A program made the translations under genes and the position numbers. Shown one piece after another: positions 7,950 to 17,501 of a stretch of 64,000 nucleotides of DNA. The stretch lies in contig JAAFJN010000004.1 of NCBI GenBank assembly GCA_013298845.1, forward strand, positions 216,747-280,746, read 5' to 3'. The notes under the pieces are model-generated. The model was not told the DNA's origin and made no database searches. It saw only the letters and a program-made list of their open reading frames with translations. Position 1 is the first letter of the stretch, and each line of letters begins with the position of its first letter. Source of the stretch: Chitinophagales bacterium (lineage in GTDB: Bacteria > Bacteroidota > Bacteroidia > Chitinophagales > Saprospiraceae).

Positions 7950-9308
7950 ATGCAAATTAAAAACAACGTTTTAGAAACTATTGGCGATACGCCCTTAATC
8001 AAACTGAACAGCGTAGCCAATGATTTCCCCTGTCTGGTGCTGGCCAAAGTGGAAACCTTTAACCCCGGTAACAGTATCAAAGACCGCATGGCCGTGAAAA
8101 TGATTGACGATGCCGAGCAGCGCGGTGATATTAAACCCGGTGGCACCATTATCGAATGTACTTCGGGCAATACGGGAATGGGTTTGGCATTGGTCGCCTG
8201 CGTACGCGGCTATCGGTGCATTTTTACCACCACCGATAAGCAATCAAAAGAAAAAGTAGATATCCTGAAAGCATTGGGTGCCGAAGTGATTGTGTGCCCC
8301 ACTAACGTCGAGCCGGAAGATCCGCGTTCTTATTACTCCATTGCGGAGCGTTTGAGCAAAGAAATTCCCAACTCTTTTTGGTGTAACCAATACGATAACC
8401 TGTCGAACCGCCAGGCCCACTACGAAAGCACCGGGCCGGAAATTTGGCAACAAACTGACGGCAAAATCACTCATTTGGTGGTGGGCGTAGGTACCGGTGG
8501 TACCGTTAGTGGCACGGCGCGTTATTTGTTGGAGCAAAACCCCAACGTCAAAGTGTGGGGTGCCGACACGTACGGATCGGTGTTTAAAAAATACCACGAA
8601 ACGGGCGAATTTGACACGAAAGAAATCTATCCTTACATCACGGAAGGCATCGGGGAAGATATTTTGCCCAAAAACGTGGACTTTTCAGTGATTACGGCCT
8701 TCGAAAAGGTAACCGATAAAGACGCGGCTTTGTGGGCACGCCGTCTCGCCCGCGAAGAGGGCCTGTTGCTGGGTTACTCCTGCGGCAGCGCAATGGGTGC
8801 CGCCTGGCAATTGCGCGACCAATTTAAACCCGATGACGTGGTGGTCATTATTTTCCACGACCACGGCAGCCGTTACGTGGGTAAAATTTACAACGACGAC
8901 TGGATGCGCGAGCGCGGATTTTTGGAAGATGAATTAAAAATCAGCGACCTGATTTTGCGCAAAAAAGACCGCAAGTTCTTCGCCGCCCAAGCCTCGGATT
9001 CGGTGCGCAAGGCCTTTAACCTGATGAAAAGCCACGACCTGAGCCAATTACCCGTATTGGACGGCGACCAGGTAGTAGGTTCTATTACCGAGACGCAGGT
9101 GCTGAATATTTTGCTGGAAAACCCCTTGCAAAACTCCGAACGCTTGCTCAAAGAAGTGATGGGCGCTGCTTTCCCCATCGTCAAAGACAGTATGCCGATT
9201 AGTCAACTTAATAAGTACATCAGCAAGGAAATTCCGGCGGTGATTGCCCACGACCGTTCCGGAAGTATGCATATTGTTACGCAATATGATTTGATTCAGG
9301 CGATTTAG
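7950..9308 (+). CDS. cystathionine beta-synthase (PLP enzyme with CBS domain pair)
   Basis: The 452-residue protein is a fold-type II PLP enzyme (residues about 1-320) followed by a Bateman pair of CBS domains (about 335-452). The PLP lysine is K44 in NPGNSIKDR. The phosphate-binding loops TSGNTGMGLALVA and VGVGTGGTVSGTARYL are intact. The enzyme would condense serine (or O-acetylserine) with homocysteine or sulfide. The CBS pair, containing SDSVRKAFNLMKSHDLSQLP, is the domain that senses adenosyl ligands in other CBS enzymes. Cysteine synthase with CBS domains is the alternative name; the domain order favours cystathionine beta-synthase. The gene starts 39 bp after the DUF1573 frame. Confidence 0.88.
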   Translation: MQIKNNVLETIGDTPLIKLNSVANDFPCLVLAKVETFNPGNSIKDRMAVKMIDDAEQRGDIKPGGTIIECTSGNTGMGLALVACVRGYRCIFTTTDKQSKEKVDILKALGAEVIVCPTNVEPEDPRSYYSIAERLSKEIPNSFWCNQYDNLSNRQAHYESTGPEIWQQTDGKITHLVVGVGTGGTVSGTARYLLEQNPNVKVWGADTYGSVFKKYHETGEFDTKEIYPYITEGIGEDILPKNVDFSVITAFEKVTDKDAALWARRLAREEGLLLGYSCGSAMGAAWQLRDQFKPDDVVVIIFHDHGSRYVGKIYNDDWMRERGFLEDELKISDLILRKKDRKFFAAQASDSVRKAFNLMKSHDLSQLPVLDGDQVVGSITETQVLNILLENPLQNSERLLKEVMGAAFPIVKDSMPISQLNKYISKEIPAVIAHDRSGSMHIVTQYDLIQAI

Positions 9309-9420
9309 AAGGGTTTTGAAGGCTTGAATTGGTTGAATTGGTTGCTCGTCGTAGCGTACACGTTTTAAAGTGTGCTAATCTGCAAAATCTATCAGACTTG
9401 GTAGATTTATGCCGCTAATT

Positions 9421-9613
9421 GGCCCGTCGTAGCGTACCCTTTTTTACCACTAAGGTGTCAGAAAAGTAAGATTCACTAAGCGTAGAGTGTTCATTTTAAA
9501 TGTTTTAAGGAAAAAATCATCTCTTATCACTCCTAACTCATCACTACTCTACGCTTAGAGTCTCTTACATTTTCTTAAGTGCCTCGTGGTAAAACGAACA
9601 CGCTACGACGGGC
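9421..9613. repeat. long imperfect inverted repeat in the 533-bp gap
   Basis: The outer arms GCCCGTCGTAGCG (9422-9434) and CGCTACGACGGGC (9601-9613) are perfect complements. Inside them TTTTACCACTAAGG pairs imperfectly with the segment ending CCTCGTGGTAAAA, and CTAAGCGTAGAG (9476-9487) pairs perfectly with CTCTACGCTTAG (9547-9558). The whole unit is about 190 bp with a central loop of about 60 bp and no coding capacity, so it resembles a non-autonomous palindromic element. The gap 9309-9841 otherwise holds a second CGTCGTAGCGTAC near 9347 and a low-complexity stretch. Confidence 0.65.
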
Positions 9614-9649
9614 AAACAAATTCAACCCTTCAATACCTGATAAAAATTT

Positions 9650-9687
9650 TCGGATTTTCGGATTGCTCTTCGGATTTTTCGGATTTA
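9650..9687. repeat. low-complexity TCGGATTT repeats
   Basis: The motif CGGATTTT occurs four times in 38 bp with one short interruption. A similar GGATTTTTTGG-rich stretch lies at about 63795-63830 after the last large gene. Confidence 0.5.
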
Positions 9688-9841
9688 CGTCAAGGGCAAT
9701 AAACAAAAACCATAAAATTCATTACACATAAAAACATAACAATCAATTTTTTATACAAAAAACTAAACAATCCTCACCTACTGGCTCGAAATTAGCAGTA
9801 GTAGTAATAGACTTTCACAATATTAAAACACATCTATTACT

Positions 9842-10492
9842 ATGAACGAGCAGACATTGATATACATTATTATCGGCGCGATAATCATCGGTATTATTAT
9901 AGGTGGAAAAGTCGTGCTATCTATTACGCAGGCAACGCGCCCCCCAATGCCACCCTACACCTCACCCTATCATCATCAACAACACCTGTTGCAGGAGGAA
10001 TATCACGGCTACCCGCGCCACCGTGAAACGGGTATTTGGTCGAGTATTTTAATTTTGGCGTTGATTATTCTGGTCGTCGTTATTGCGGTCAATAATTTTT
10101 CTGTAAATGATATACTATCAGATGGCGAAGCCACGTCAACTTCGACGGTTGTTAATGGAGACAAAAATAAAAAACCTCTAAAAACGGACAATATCTCTCC
10201 AAAACCAACGCCATCACCCATGCCCAACGCTCCGGAGCAGTTTGACCCAAGTTGGTACACCCTGCAAGCCGGTGTATTTACGGATGAGGGTAATGCTTTT
10301 CGTAAACTCGAATCATTGCGCGCAATGGGGTTTAGTCCTTATTACCACGTTAGCGAGATAGACGGAGAAAAACGATTCCATGTTTGCGCTGGCGTATATC
10401 CTTCTTTTGAAAGCGCAAATTCTGCTAAAAATTCTTTAAAACACCCTTCAGCCCAAATTTACTCCGCTGTCGGCCTTGAGTTCTACAAGTAA
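9842..10492 (+). CDS. membrane-anchored SPOR-domain protein
   Basis: The 216-residue protein has two hydrophobic segments (about 6-28 and 62-82: SSILILALIILVVVIAV), then a Pro/Ser/Thr-rich linker (about 95-135) and a C-terminal SPOR domain (about 137-216) beginning SWYTLQAGVFTDEGNAFRKL. SPOR domains bind denuded peptidoglycan glycan at the septum. The His/Pro-rich loop between the two membrane segments (PYHHQQHLLQEEYHG) is unusual. No gene is close on either side (533-bp gap upstream), so it is probably monocistronic. Specific function is unknown. Confidence 0.8.
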   Translation: MNEQTLIYIIIGAIIIGIIIGGKVVLSITQATRPPMPPYTSPYHHQQHLLQEEYHGYPRHRETGIWSSILILALIILVVVIAVNNFSVNDILSDGEATSTSTVVNGDKNKKPLKTDNISPKPTPSPMPNAPEQFDPSWYTLQAGVFTDEGNAFRKLESLRAMGFSPYYHVSEIDGEKRFHVCAGVYPSFESANSAKNSLKHPSAQIYSAVGLEFYK

Positions 10493-10562
10493 AACTGGCG
10501 ATTTTCGCCTTTAGCCCCAAAAAACCTAAACCGACTTGCTTCATTTATGAATGGATTAGTGC

Positions 10563-10570
10563 TATCTTTG
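10563..10570 (+). promoter_or_regulatory. -7 element TATCTTTG upstream of susC-like gene
   Basis: TATCTTTG matches TAnnTTTG and lies 62 bp before the SusC start. The nearest TTG (10536-10538) is 24 bp away, longer than the usual 19-21 bp, so only the -7 box is convincing. Confidence 0.45.
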
Positions 10571-10631
10571 CCGTCTTTCCTTCGATACGAAAAACATAAT
10601 TACATAAGTTCTTTCATTAATTCATTCATTT

Positions 10632-13600
10632 ATGAAGCGTATTTTATTATTATCTATGCTCTTATGCTGCATGGTGCTCACCGCATTTTCGCAGCGTTCC
10701 GTGACGGGCCGCGTCACCGATGCCTCTAACGGCGAGGGCCTCATTGGAGCAACCATTACTCTGAAAGGAGCCAAATCGGGCACTACCACCGATGTTAATG
10801 GCGATTTCAAATTGGCCGTAAATTCCGATGGCGATGTTTTGATGATCGCTTACACCGGTTACGAAACCCAGGAAGTTACCGTCGGGAACCGCTCGACTAT
10901 CGAGGTTTCTCTCAATGCCAATAATATCCTCAACGAAGTCGTTGTGGTGGGTTACGGCAAACAAATTAAAAGTACCCTCACCGGTAATATTGCCAAAGTT
11001 GGCGGCGAAAATCTGCAATCTATGCCGGTCGTTTCCTTCGAGCAAGCCCTCCAAGGGCAAGCCGCCGGGGTATTTGTAGAATCCACCAACGGTAAAGTGG
11101 GTGCAGCCAACCGTATCCGCGTGCGGGGCGTAGGCTCCATCAACGCCGGTACCGAACCCCTCTACGTAGTGGACGGTATTCCGTTGTCAAAAGACGCCCG
11201 CAACACCGCCGGTGCGGCCATGAACCCACTTTCGGACCTTAACTTCAACGACATTGCCTCCATCGAGGTATTAAAAGATGCTTCGGCGAAAGCCATTTAT
11301 GGTTCGCGGGGTTCTAACGGTGTCGTTTTGATTACCACCAAAACGGGCAGCAGCGGCAAATCGAAAATTGAACTCGACGTGCAATTTGGAGTCAGTCAAC
11401 CCACCGGCCGTCGCGAGTTTCTGAATGCCTCCGAATTTGTGGACTATTTCACCGAAGCCGCTAATAATTCCGATGACTTGGAAGGTGTAGCGTACGATGA
11501 CCCTAACTCCTGGACGGCTTTTGTTACAAGTGAAGAAGATGGTCGTTTCCGTCGTTATTCCGGTTTTAACAACAGTTGGAAAGAAAAAGTAGACCGCACC
11601 GATTGGCAGGAAGAAGCCCTTCGCAACGGTAGCATTCGCAATACAACCCTTTCTTTTTCGGGTGGTAACGACAAAATTCGCTACTACGCCAGCGGTTACA
11701 CCGGCAATATCCAAGGTATTATCATTGCCAATGGTATGCAAAAAAACGGTGGTCGCGTTAACCTTGATTTCAACGCTACCAGCCGCCTCAAAATGGGCGT
11801 AAACCTGAACGTAGCGCGTACCTTTACCGATCAGGTTACCAACGATAACGCATTCTCTACGCCGATGCAATTGGTGGCATTGGCCCCCATTACGCCAACC
11901 CGTGATGAATTCGGCGAATATTACGACCGCCCGGTCACCACTTATTACAACGGTTTATTGGAAACCGAAGAGTCCCAACGCCGCGTGAGTACCCTCCGTA
12001 CATTGGGTACCGTATTTGGTGATTACAGTTTTACACCTAACCTCGCCTTGCGCGTGGAAGGTTCGGCGAACTTGTACAATGTAAATGACGCGGCGTTTTT
12101 TGGCGACCGCTCCGAAGAAGGTAACGACAGCAACGGTGCCGCTTACGCCGCCGCCGCTTTTGCCACCGATTACAACACCAACGCTGTATTGCGTTACAAC
12201 CGCGAATTTGGCAAACACGATCTTGGTCTTAACCTTGGCACCGAGTTTTTCAGTAGCGAAAACACCCGCCAATACGCATTTGGTGAGCAATTCCCCACCG
12301 ATGACTTCCGTACATTGGCTTCGGCAGCGTCCATCACCGACGCGACCAGCACCATTACCGAATACACATTTTTGTCGTATTTCGGCCGTGCACAGTACAA
12401 TTTTGCCCGCAAATACCTTTTCAACGTAAGTGGCCGTGTGGACGGTTCTTCTCGTTTTGGTAAAGATAACCGTTACGCGTTTTTCCCCGCTGCTTCGGCG
12501 GGTTGGGTATTGAGCGAAGAAGAATTCCTGAAAGGCAGCCCGATTAGTTTCTTAAAACTGCGCGCCTCTTGGGGTCAAAGTGGTAACGCCGACATTGGTA
12601 ACTTCGCCGCATTGGGTTTGTACTCGGCGGGCAACTACAATGGTTCCAGTACCTTACAACCCGAACAAATTCCAAACCCGGCTTTGACTTGGGAAAAAAG
12701 TACCGAAAGCGACTTTGGGATTGACTTTGGTCTTTTTAACAACCGCATTTCCGGTGAAGTGGACTATTACGTAAAAAACACCTCCGATTTGTTGTTAAAC
12801 GTACCCGTTCCGGGAACATCCGGTTTCTCGACCCAAACGCAAAACATTGGTGAAATCCAGAACAAAGGCTGGGAATTAACCCTGAACACCAACAACATTG
12901 TGGGTGATTTCACGTGGAGTACGTCGTTGAACTTTGCTTTAAATAAAAATAAGGTAGTAGCCCTCGCCGATGGCCAGGAACTTATTGACGACGGTGGCTC
13001 TCGCTACATGAACGTTGTTAAAGTAGGCGCCCCCATCGGGGTGTTCTACGGTGCTGAGTACGCAGGTGTTGATGCTCAAAATGGCGATGCACTTTGGTAC
13101 GTAAACGCAGCCGACGACAATGGCGTTATTTTGGACCCTAATGCAACGACCAACGATTTCAGCGAGGCTAATTTTGTGGAATTAGGTTCTCCTCTGCCCA
13201 ATATCATCGGCGGTATCAGCAATACTTTTGCGTACAAAGGACTTTCACTCGACGTGCGTTTGCAAGGTCAAACGGGTAATAATATCCACAACGCTGGCGG
13301 CGGATTTATGTCTTGCAACGCTTGTTGGTTCGATAACCAAACCCGCGACCAGTTAAATTCCTGGAAAAATCCGGGCGATATCACCAACGTTCCCGAAGCC
13401 CGTTTGGGTTATTCTAACGGTGACCAAAGCCGCAGCAGCCGTTACGTGGAAGACGGTTCATACCTCCGCGTGAAAAACGTTACGTTGGCGTATAACCTGC
13501 CCACTACCCTGCTGAAAAAAGCGCGAATCAGCAATGTTCGTTTGTATGTAACGGGCACCAACCTGTTCACATTTACCCGTTACACCGGCTGGGACCCTGA

Positions 13601-13703
13601 GGTAACTACCGACTTTTTGGCTTCTAATGTAGTGTATGGCGTTGATTTTTACGCCGCACCACAACCCAAAACCATTGTTGGTGGTGTACGCTTTACGTTC
13701 TAA
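10632..13703 (+). CDS. SusC/RagA family TonB-linked outer-membrane transporter
   Basis: The 1023-residue protein has a signal peptide (1-20, ending TAFSQ), an N-terminal carboxypeptidase-D regulatory-like domain (about 21-100, RSVTGRVTDASNGEGLIGAT), and a TonB plug with VVVGYGKQIKSTLTGNIAKV and the SusC signature ending YVVDGIPL. A 22-strand barrel follows, ending with an aromatic residue (GGVRFTF). It forms a lidded importer with the SusD partner encoded 47 bp downstream. No glycosidase, sulfatase, peptidase or anti-sigma gene is adjacent, so the substrate cannot be guessed from context. Length and domain order are normal for the family. Confidence 0.93.
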   Translation: MKRILLLSMLLCCMVLTAFSQRSVTGRVTDASNGEGLIGATITLKGAKSGTTTDVNGDFKLAVNSDGDVLMIAYTGYETQEVTVGNRSTIEVSLNANNILNEVVVVGYGKQIKSTLTGNIAKVGGENLQSMPVVSFEQALQGQAAGVFVESTNGKVGAANRIRVRGVGSINAGTEPLYVVDGIPLSKDARNTAGAAMNPLSDLNFNDIASIEVLKDASAKAIYGSRGSNGVVLITTKTGSSGKSKIELDVQFGVSQPTGRREFLNASEFVDYFTEAANNSDDLEGVAYDDPNSWTAFVTSEEDGRFRRYSGFNNSWKEKVDRTDWQEEALRNGSIRNTTLSFSGGNDKIRYYASGYTGNIQGIIIANGMQKNGGRVNLDFNATSRLKMGVNLNVARTFTDQVTNDNAFSTPMQLVALAPITPTRDEFGEYYDRPVTTYYNGLLETEESQRRVSTLRTLGTVFGDYSFTPNLALRVEGSANLYNVNDAAFFGDRSEEGNDSNGAAYAAAAFATDYNTNAVLRYNREFGKHDLGLNLGTEFFSSENTRQYAFGEQFPTDDFRTLASAASITDATSTITEYTFLSYFGRAQYNFARKYLFNVSGRVDGSSRFGKDNRYAFFPAASAGWVLSEEEFLKGSPISFLKLRASWGQSGNADIGNFAALGLYSAGNYNGSSTLQPEQIPNPALTWEKSTESDFGIDFGLFNNRISGEVDYYVKNTSDLLLNVPVPGTSGFSTQTQNIGEIQNKGWELTLNTNNIVGDFTWSTSLNFALNKNKVVALADGQELIDDGGSRYMNVVKVGAPIGVFYGAEYAGVDAQNGDALWYVNAADDNGVILDPNATTNDFSEANFVELGSPLPNIIGGISNTFAYKGLSLDVRLQGQTGNNIHNAGGGFMSCNACWFDNQTRDQLNSWKNPGDITNVPEARLGYSNGDQSRSSRYVEDGSYLRVKNVTLAYNLPTTLLKKARISNVRLYVTGTNLFTFTRYTGWDPEVTTDFLASNVVYGVDFYAAPQPKTIVGGVRFTF

Positions 13704-13750
13704 ACCGTACCCGTGGTCATTTATTCATTTTCTTAGTTCAGACAAAAAAT

Positions 13751-15082
13751 ATGAAAAAATATAAATTTTCGATATTAGCCGCTTTCCTGCTCGGATTTTC
13801 GGCTTGCGACAATAAACTCGATCTGGAGCCTTACCAGAGCATTAGTGAAGACAAGGCCCTTTCCACCGAACAAAACGTACGCGCCGCCATTTTGGGTGCT
13901 TACGACGCTATGTCGCTCGGGGGCATGTGGGGCGGTAATGCTTATATCATCTCTGAATTGGCCGGTGCCGACGGTGAAGTACGCTGGGTAGGTACTTTTG
14001 ATGGTCTGCGTACCATTTTTAACCACCAGTTAATTGCCGAAAACGGTAACGCACTGGAAACCTGGACCGACGGCTACGATGCCATCAACCGCTGTAACAA
14101 CGTGTTGAGCGCAACTTCGATTTTTAGAGATGCCGATGAAAAAAGTCAGGTGGAAGGCGAAGCATTGTTTTTGCGTTCAGCGGCCTTTTTTGAATTGGTA
14201 CGTTTGTACGCCAAAACCTACGAAGCCGGTGCTACCAATAGTCAACTGGGTATTCCGTTGGTATTAACGCCTACTCGTGGTATCAACGAAGGCAGTTTTG
14301 TTTCCCGCGCAACGGTGGAAGAAGTGTACAGCCAAATTGTTACGGATTTAACCACCGCCAAAACGTTGTTGCCCGATGACAACGGCACCCGCGCCGGTAA
14401 ATTCACCGCTGCGGCGTTGTTGGCGCGCGTTTATTTGCAAATGGGCCGTTATAGCGAGGCAAAAACCAACGCCGACGAAGTAATTAACTCCGGCGTGTTT
14501 AGCCTGGTGGGCGATTACGAAAACTGTTTTAACAACGACGATAACTCCACGGAAGATATTTTCGCCGTGCAGGTATCCGCGCAGGATGCGGATGAACCCA
14601 CAACCTGGGTGTTTTATTCCATCCCTGAATTTGGCGGACGCGATGGTGACATCGAAATTGAGCAAAAACACCTCGATTTGTACCCCGCTGGTGATGCCCG
14701 CGCGGCCTACTTCTTTGAGGGCAATGGTGCAGTACGTTCGGGCAAATGGCGCAACCAATACCGCAACATCCCGGTTATTCGCCTGGCGGAAATGTATCTC
14801 ATCAGCGCTGAGGCTGCCGTTCGTGCCGGTCAAAGCGGCGATGAAGCGTTCAACGCCGTTTATACCCGCGCCGGAAACACCGCTAAAACGGGTGTAACCC
14901 TCGCCGATGTATTGCTCGAACGCCGTTTGGAACTGGCCCACGAAGGTCATAAATTGCACGATGGCAAACGCCTCCGCAATACCATTGACGGGTTACCTTA
15001 CTCCGATCCAAAATTGATATTGCCGATTCCGGCCCGCGAAATTGACGCTAACCCAAATTTGGTCCAAAACGAAGGTTATTAA
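13751..15082 (+). CDS. SusD/RagB family nutrient-binding lipoprotein
   Basis: The 443-residue lipoprotein has lipobox GFSAC (Cys about residue 19) and the SusD N-terminal motif LDLEPYQSISEDKAL. TPR-like helices follow (for example EGEALFLRSAAFFELVRLYA), and the C-terminal SusD domain has IPVIRLAEMYLISAEA and ends RLRNTIDGLPYSDPKLILPIP. At 443 residues it is shorter than most SusD proteins (about 500-600). It sits on the cell surface as the lid of the SusC channel encoded just upstream. A strong terminator follows at 15133, closing a two-gene operon. Confidence 0.92.
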   Translation: MKKYKFSILAAFLLGFSACDNKLDLEPYQSISEDKALSTEQNVRAAILGAYDAMSLGGMWGGNAYIISELAGADGEVRWVGTFDGLRTIFNHQLIAENGNALETWTDGYDAINRCNNVLSATSIFRDADEKSQVEGEALFLRSAAFFELVRLYAKTYEAGATNSQLGIPLVLTPTRGINEGSFVSRATVEEVYSQIVTDLTTAKTLLPDDNGTRAGKFTAAALLARVYLQMGRYSEAKTNADEVINSGVFSLVGDYENCFNNDDNSTEDIFAVQVSAQDADEPTTWVFYSIPEFGGRDGDIEIEQKHLDLYPAGDARAAYFFEGNGAVRSGKWRNQYRNIPVIRLAEMYLISAEAAVRAGQSGDEAFNAVYTRAGNTAKTGVTLADVLLERRLELAHEGHKLHDGKRLRNTIDGLPYSDPKLILPIPAREIDANPNLVQNEGY

Positions 15083-15132
15083 TCCATTAAGGCGGCCAAA
15101 GAGGCTGTTTTTATAAAATACCAACAAAAAAG

Positions 15133-15171
15133 GGCGTTATCTCGTTGAACCGAGGTAACGCCACTTTTTTT
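15133..15171 (+). terminator. intrinsic terminator after susCD
   Basis: A 12-bp stem (GGCGTTATCTCG with CGAGGTAACGCC, one G-U pair) with loop TTGAAC is followed by ACTTTTTTT. It lies 50 bp after the SusD stop. Confidence 0.85.
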
Positions 15172-15236
15172 GTAAATAGAAAAAACAGGCGCGGTCCCCC
15201 AACCGAGTGAAGCCACCGCGCCAAACGTTTTTGTAA

Positions 15237-16814
15237 TTATTTGGGAGGGTTATTTTTGACAAATGCCGCCCATCCGGTGGTATCAATGTTAGCCGCAATG
15301 GACCAGGCAAAATCAACCCTTAACTGGCCATTGAACATTTTATCGTTAAAACCGATGTAGGTGTCGCCAAAATATTGGGTATTGGAGGCCGTTGGGCCAG
15401 CCGAAACCGATGGGGCTACCGAAGCCGATATATGGCAACTCATACAATTGGTGCGTACCCCAACGTACGTGGGAATTGTTTTTCCCGCGGGTGTTTTTAC
15501 AAAACTACGGGCAATATCCGGGCCAAATACGGAGAATTTGCCCGTTGCGTCTGGGCCAAAACTGGCTTCCAGATAAGGATTAAACCCGATATTGGGGTTT
15601 CCGGTAACGGGCGTGGTACTTGCGTATGGCTCCTTAGGATTCACCATGTAATAGGCTACCGTCATGGCGTAGTGCGCAGGTGCCCCCGTTAACTGGGCGG
15701 GGCGTTGTGCCGCAATGGCTTTTGAACTGGGCGATGGCGGATTGGCAGGGTCGGGTGCCCACCAAAACGATTGCCAGGTCCAACGTTTGTTTTCCTTGGT
15801 CGTGACGTGCATGGCCACCAAAATAGCAATATCTCCTTTTGCGGCTTTTAATGGATTGGAGGCGTTTTCGGAAAATTCCTTGTTAAAATAGTAAGCGTCC
15901 TCATCGTTCATCGTAAAATGGATAAAATCGTTGAGGTTGTACGTGGCACCCGGGGTAGCAGGAGGCGCAGTAGCCACGTTGGTTTTACTGTCATAAACAA
16001 AAGGTAATTGGCTGCCGTCACCTTTGCTTTGATTGGTCACATCTACGTAAACGCAGGTTTTCCAGTCTTTTTGTGGAAACGAATCGAGCGTAGAGATCGA
16101 ACCGTGCCAGGTCGCAATGGCGAATTTCTTTTTTGTTGTTTGTGAACCCGCGGGCAATATCTTAAATACCGGTTTTACATTAATGGCATCATCAGGAAAA
16201 TCGGGGATATCTGCCATACCCTTTTGGGCGTATCCGGCCAACGTGGTGGCTTTAAAAATTTTATTACCAATGGCGTAACTGGCCGACGGCGGACTGTAAG
16301 AAACGGTTTCGTGCGTTGATAAATTAACTACCCCTTCACCGTTATTGGCCAGGAGTGCGTGTTGTGCTTTCATCGCTTTTTTACCCTCGGGTGATTGACC
16401 GTGCGCCAATTGTTTTACCAATTCAAGATTGGCACGATTGGAGCGTTTTACTCCGCGATTATTGATAGAATCAATGATTTCGCCCGGCGTCATCCAGGTT
16501 TCATACACGCGTAAATCTTGCCCCCCCACCGTTTGTACAGGGTTAGTTATTGAGGTAAGACCCGTCCAGATTCCCCAACCGTGTTGAAAAATTTTAACAG
16601 TGTCGTTGGCAGCAATCCAGTTGTTAATCACCGTAGAATCTTCGGGGAAATTAAAACCGGGAATACTCAATTTTGGAAAATCCTGCGGCGTTACCTTATC
16701 AACGGGAAATACCCCAAGAACAGGCGGCGGAGGAGGTGGTGGTGGTGTTGGTTTACAGGAATGAAATGCAATCAGGAGGATGGAAGCAAACAGGTAATTG
16801 ATATTTCGTTTCAT
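15237..16814 (-). CDS. lipoprotein with a single haem-c (CxxCH) motif
   Basis: The 525-residue protein is started at MKRNINYLFASILLI (ATG at 16814), because this gives a lipoprotein signal ending HSC; an in-frame upstream ATG at 16949 gives no signal peptide. The mature protein begins with a Pro-rich linker containing eight consecutive prolines. One c-type haem motif, CMSCH, lies near residue 460, inside a stretch resembling the C-terminal haem region of large periplasmic cytochrome-like proteins. The bulk contains no fold I can name. A role as a surface or periplasmic electron-transfer or oxidoreductase component is inferred from the CxxCH only. The gene is monocistronic and convergent with SusD. 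Confidence 0.7.
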   Translation of the reverse strand: MKRNINYLFASILLIAFHSCKPTPPPPPPPPVLGVFPVDKVTPQDFPKLSIPGFNFPEDSTVINNWIAANDTVKIFQHGWGIWTGLTSITNPVQTVGGQDLRVYETWMTPGEIIDSINNRGVKRSNRANLELVKQLAHGQSPEGKKAMKAQHALLANNGEGVVNLSTHETVSYSPPSASYAIGNKIFKATTLAGYAQKGMADIPDFPDDAINVKPVFKILPAGSQTTKKKFAIATWHGSISTLDSFPQKDWKTCVYVDVTNQSKGDGSQLPFVYDSKTNVATAPPATPGATYNLNDFIHFTMNDEDAYYFNKEFSENASNPLKAAKGDIAILVAMHVTTKENKRWTWQSFWWAPDPANPPSPSSKAIAAQRPAQLTGAPAHYAMTVAYYMVNPKEPYASTTPVTGNPNIGFNPYLEASFGPDATGKFSVFGPDIARSFVKTPAGKTIPTYVGVRTNCMSCHISASVAPSVSAGPTASNTQYFGDTYIGFNDKMFNGQLRVDFAWSIAANIDTTGWAAFVKNNPPK

Positions 16815-17073
16815 AATGAAGTGATTTAATACCCCTACTCGTATGGTTTTTCGGAAACACCCCGTTTTTTCAAGTGGCTTCTGGACTCCACCAGCAATTT
16901 TATTTTGAGAATTACAAAAATTGCGATGCAAAATTACACGAACCACCATCGTCGCGCCTGCGCATTAATACCCGATTAATAAATCAGGGGTTTTTACGGT
17001 AAAGGACCCGCATTCGTCGGCCCAATTCACCCAATATTCAGAACAAGAAGTGCCATTTTGGGGTTTAAGCAAG

Positions 17074-17442
17074 ATGCGTGACACACAATTATTAAGCATT
17101 CGCCCTAAAATCGCCTTGGAAACGGCCAAATCTACGCCCGAAGAACAGTTTCAAAACCTGACCTTGCGGCCCATTTTAAAACTACAACACCCACTGTTAA
17201 TAGCGGCTTTTCAAAAAGGCACCCAAAAACACCATAAAGTACTCCAAAACCTGCCCCAACCCGCCCGGCAAGCCTTAGTGGCCGAAATTATCCGCTCCGA
17301 TCATCGGTTGCGGCAATTATTAATAGGTATGGTCATTGGGCAATTTACCGCCGACGAATACGCCGTATTTACCCAAAATGAGGCCCCGCTGATGCGGCGC
17401 CTCATCGCGTTGTTGGTACAACGGTTACAATCGGAAATGTGA
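17074..17442 (+). CDS. small conserved-looking hypothetical protein
   Basis: The 122-residue protein (ATG at 17074; a GTG at 17050 in frame is less likely) is basic and mostly helical, for example LRPILKLQHPLLIAAFQK and MRRLIALLVQRL. It resembles small Bacteroidota proteins of about 120-150 residues sometimes annotated as glyoxalase, but I see no glyoxalase metal ligands and do not assign that function. It stands alone between two minus-strand genes. Confidence 0.55.
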   Translation: MRDTQLLSIRPKIALETAKSTPEEQFQNLTLRPILKLQHPLLIAAFQKGTQKHHKVLQNLPQPARQALVAEIIRSDHRLRQLLIGMVIGQFTADEYAVFTQNEAPLMRRLIALLVQRLQSEM

Positions 17443-17501
17443 AATAAATTGGTCGCGACGGGGCTGTACCCTACCTCGACCAATTTATACGCGAGTATTC
17501 A

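Noticed and set aside
11271..11870. 199-codon antisense frame in the SusC gene
   Set aside because: It is a shadow of the SusC frame; no recognisable motif and no promoter or start context.
17050..17073. GTG start for the small gene at 17074
   Set aside because: The ATG eight codons downstream gives a typical N-terminus, and no evidence supports the extension.
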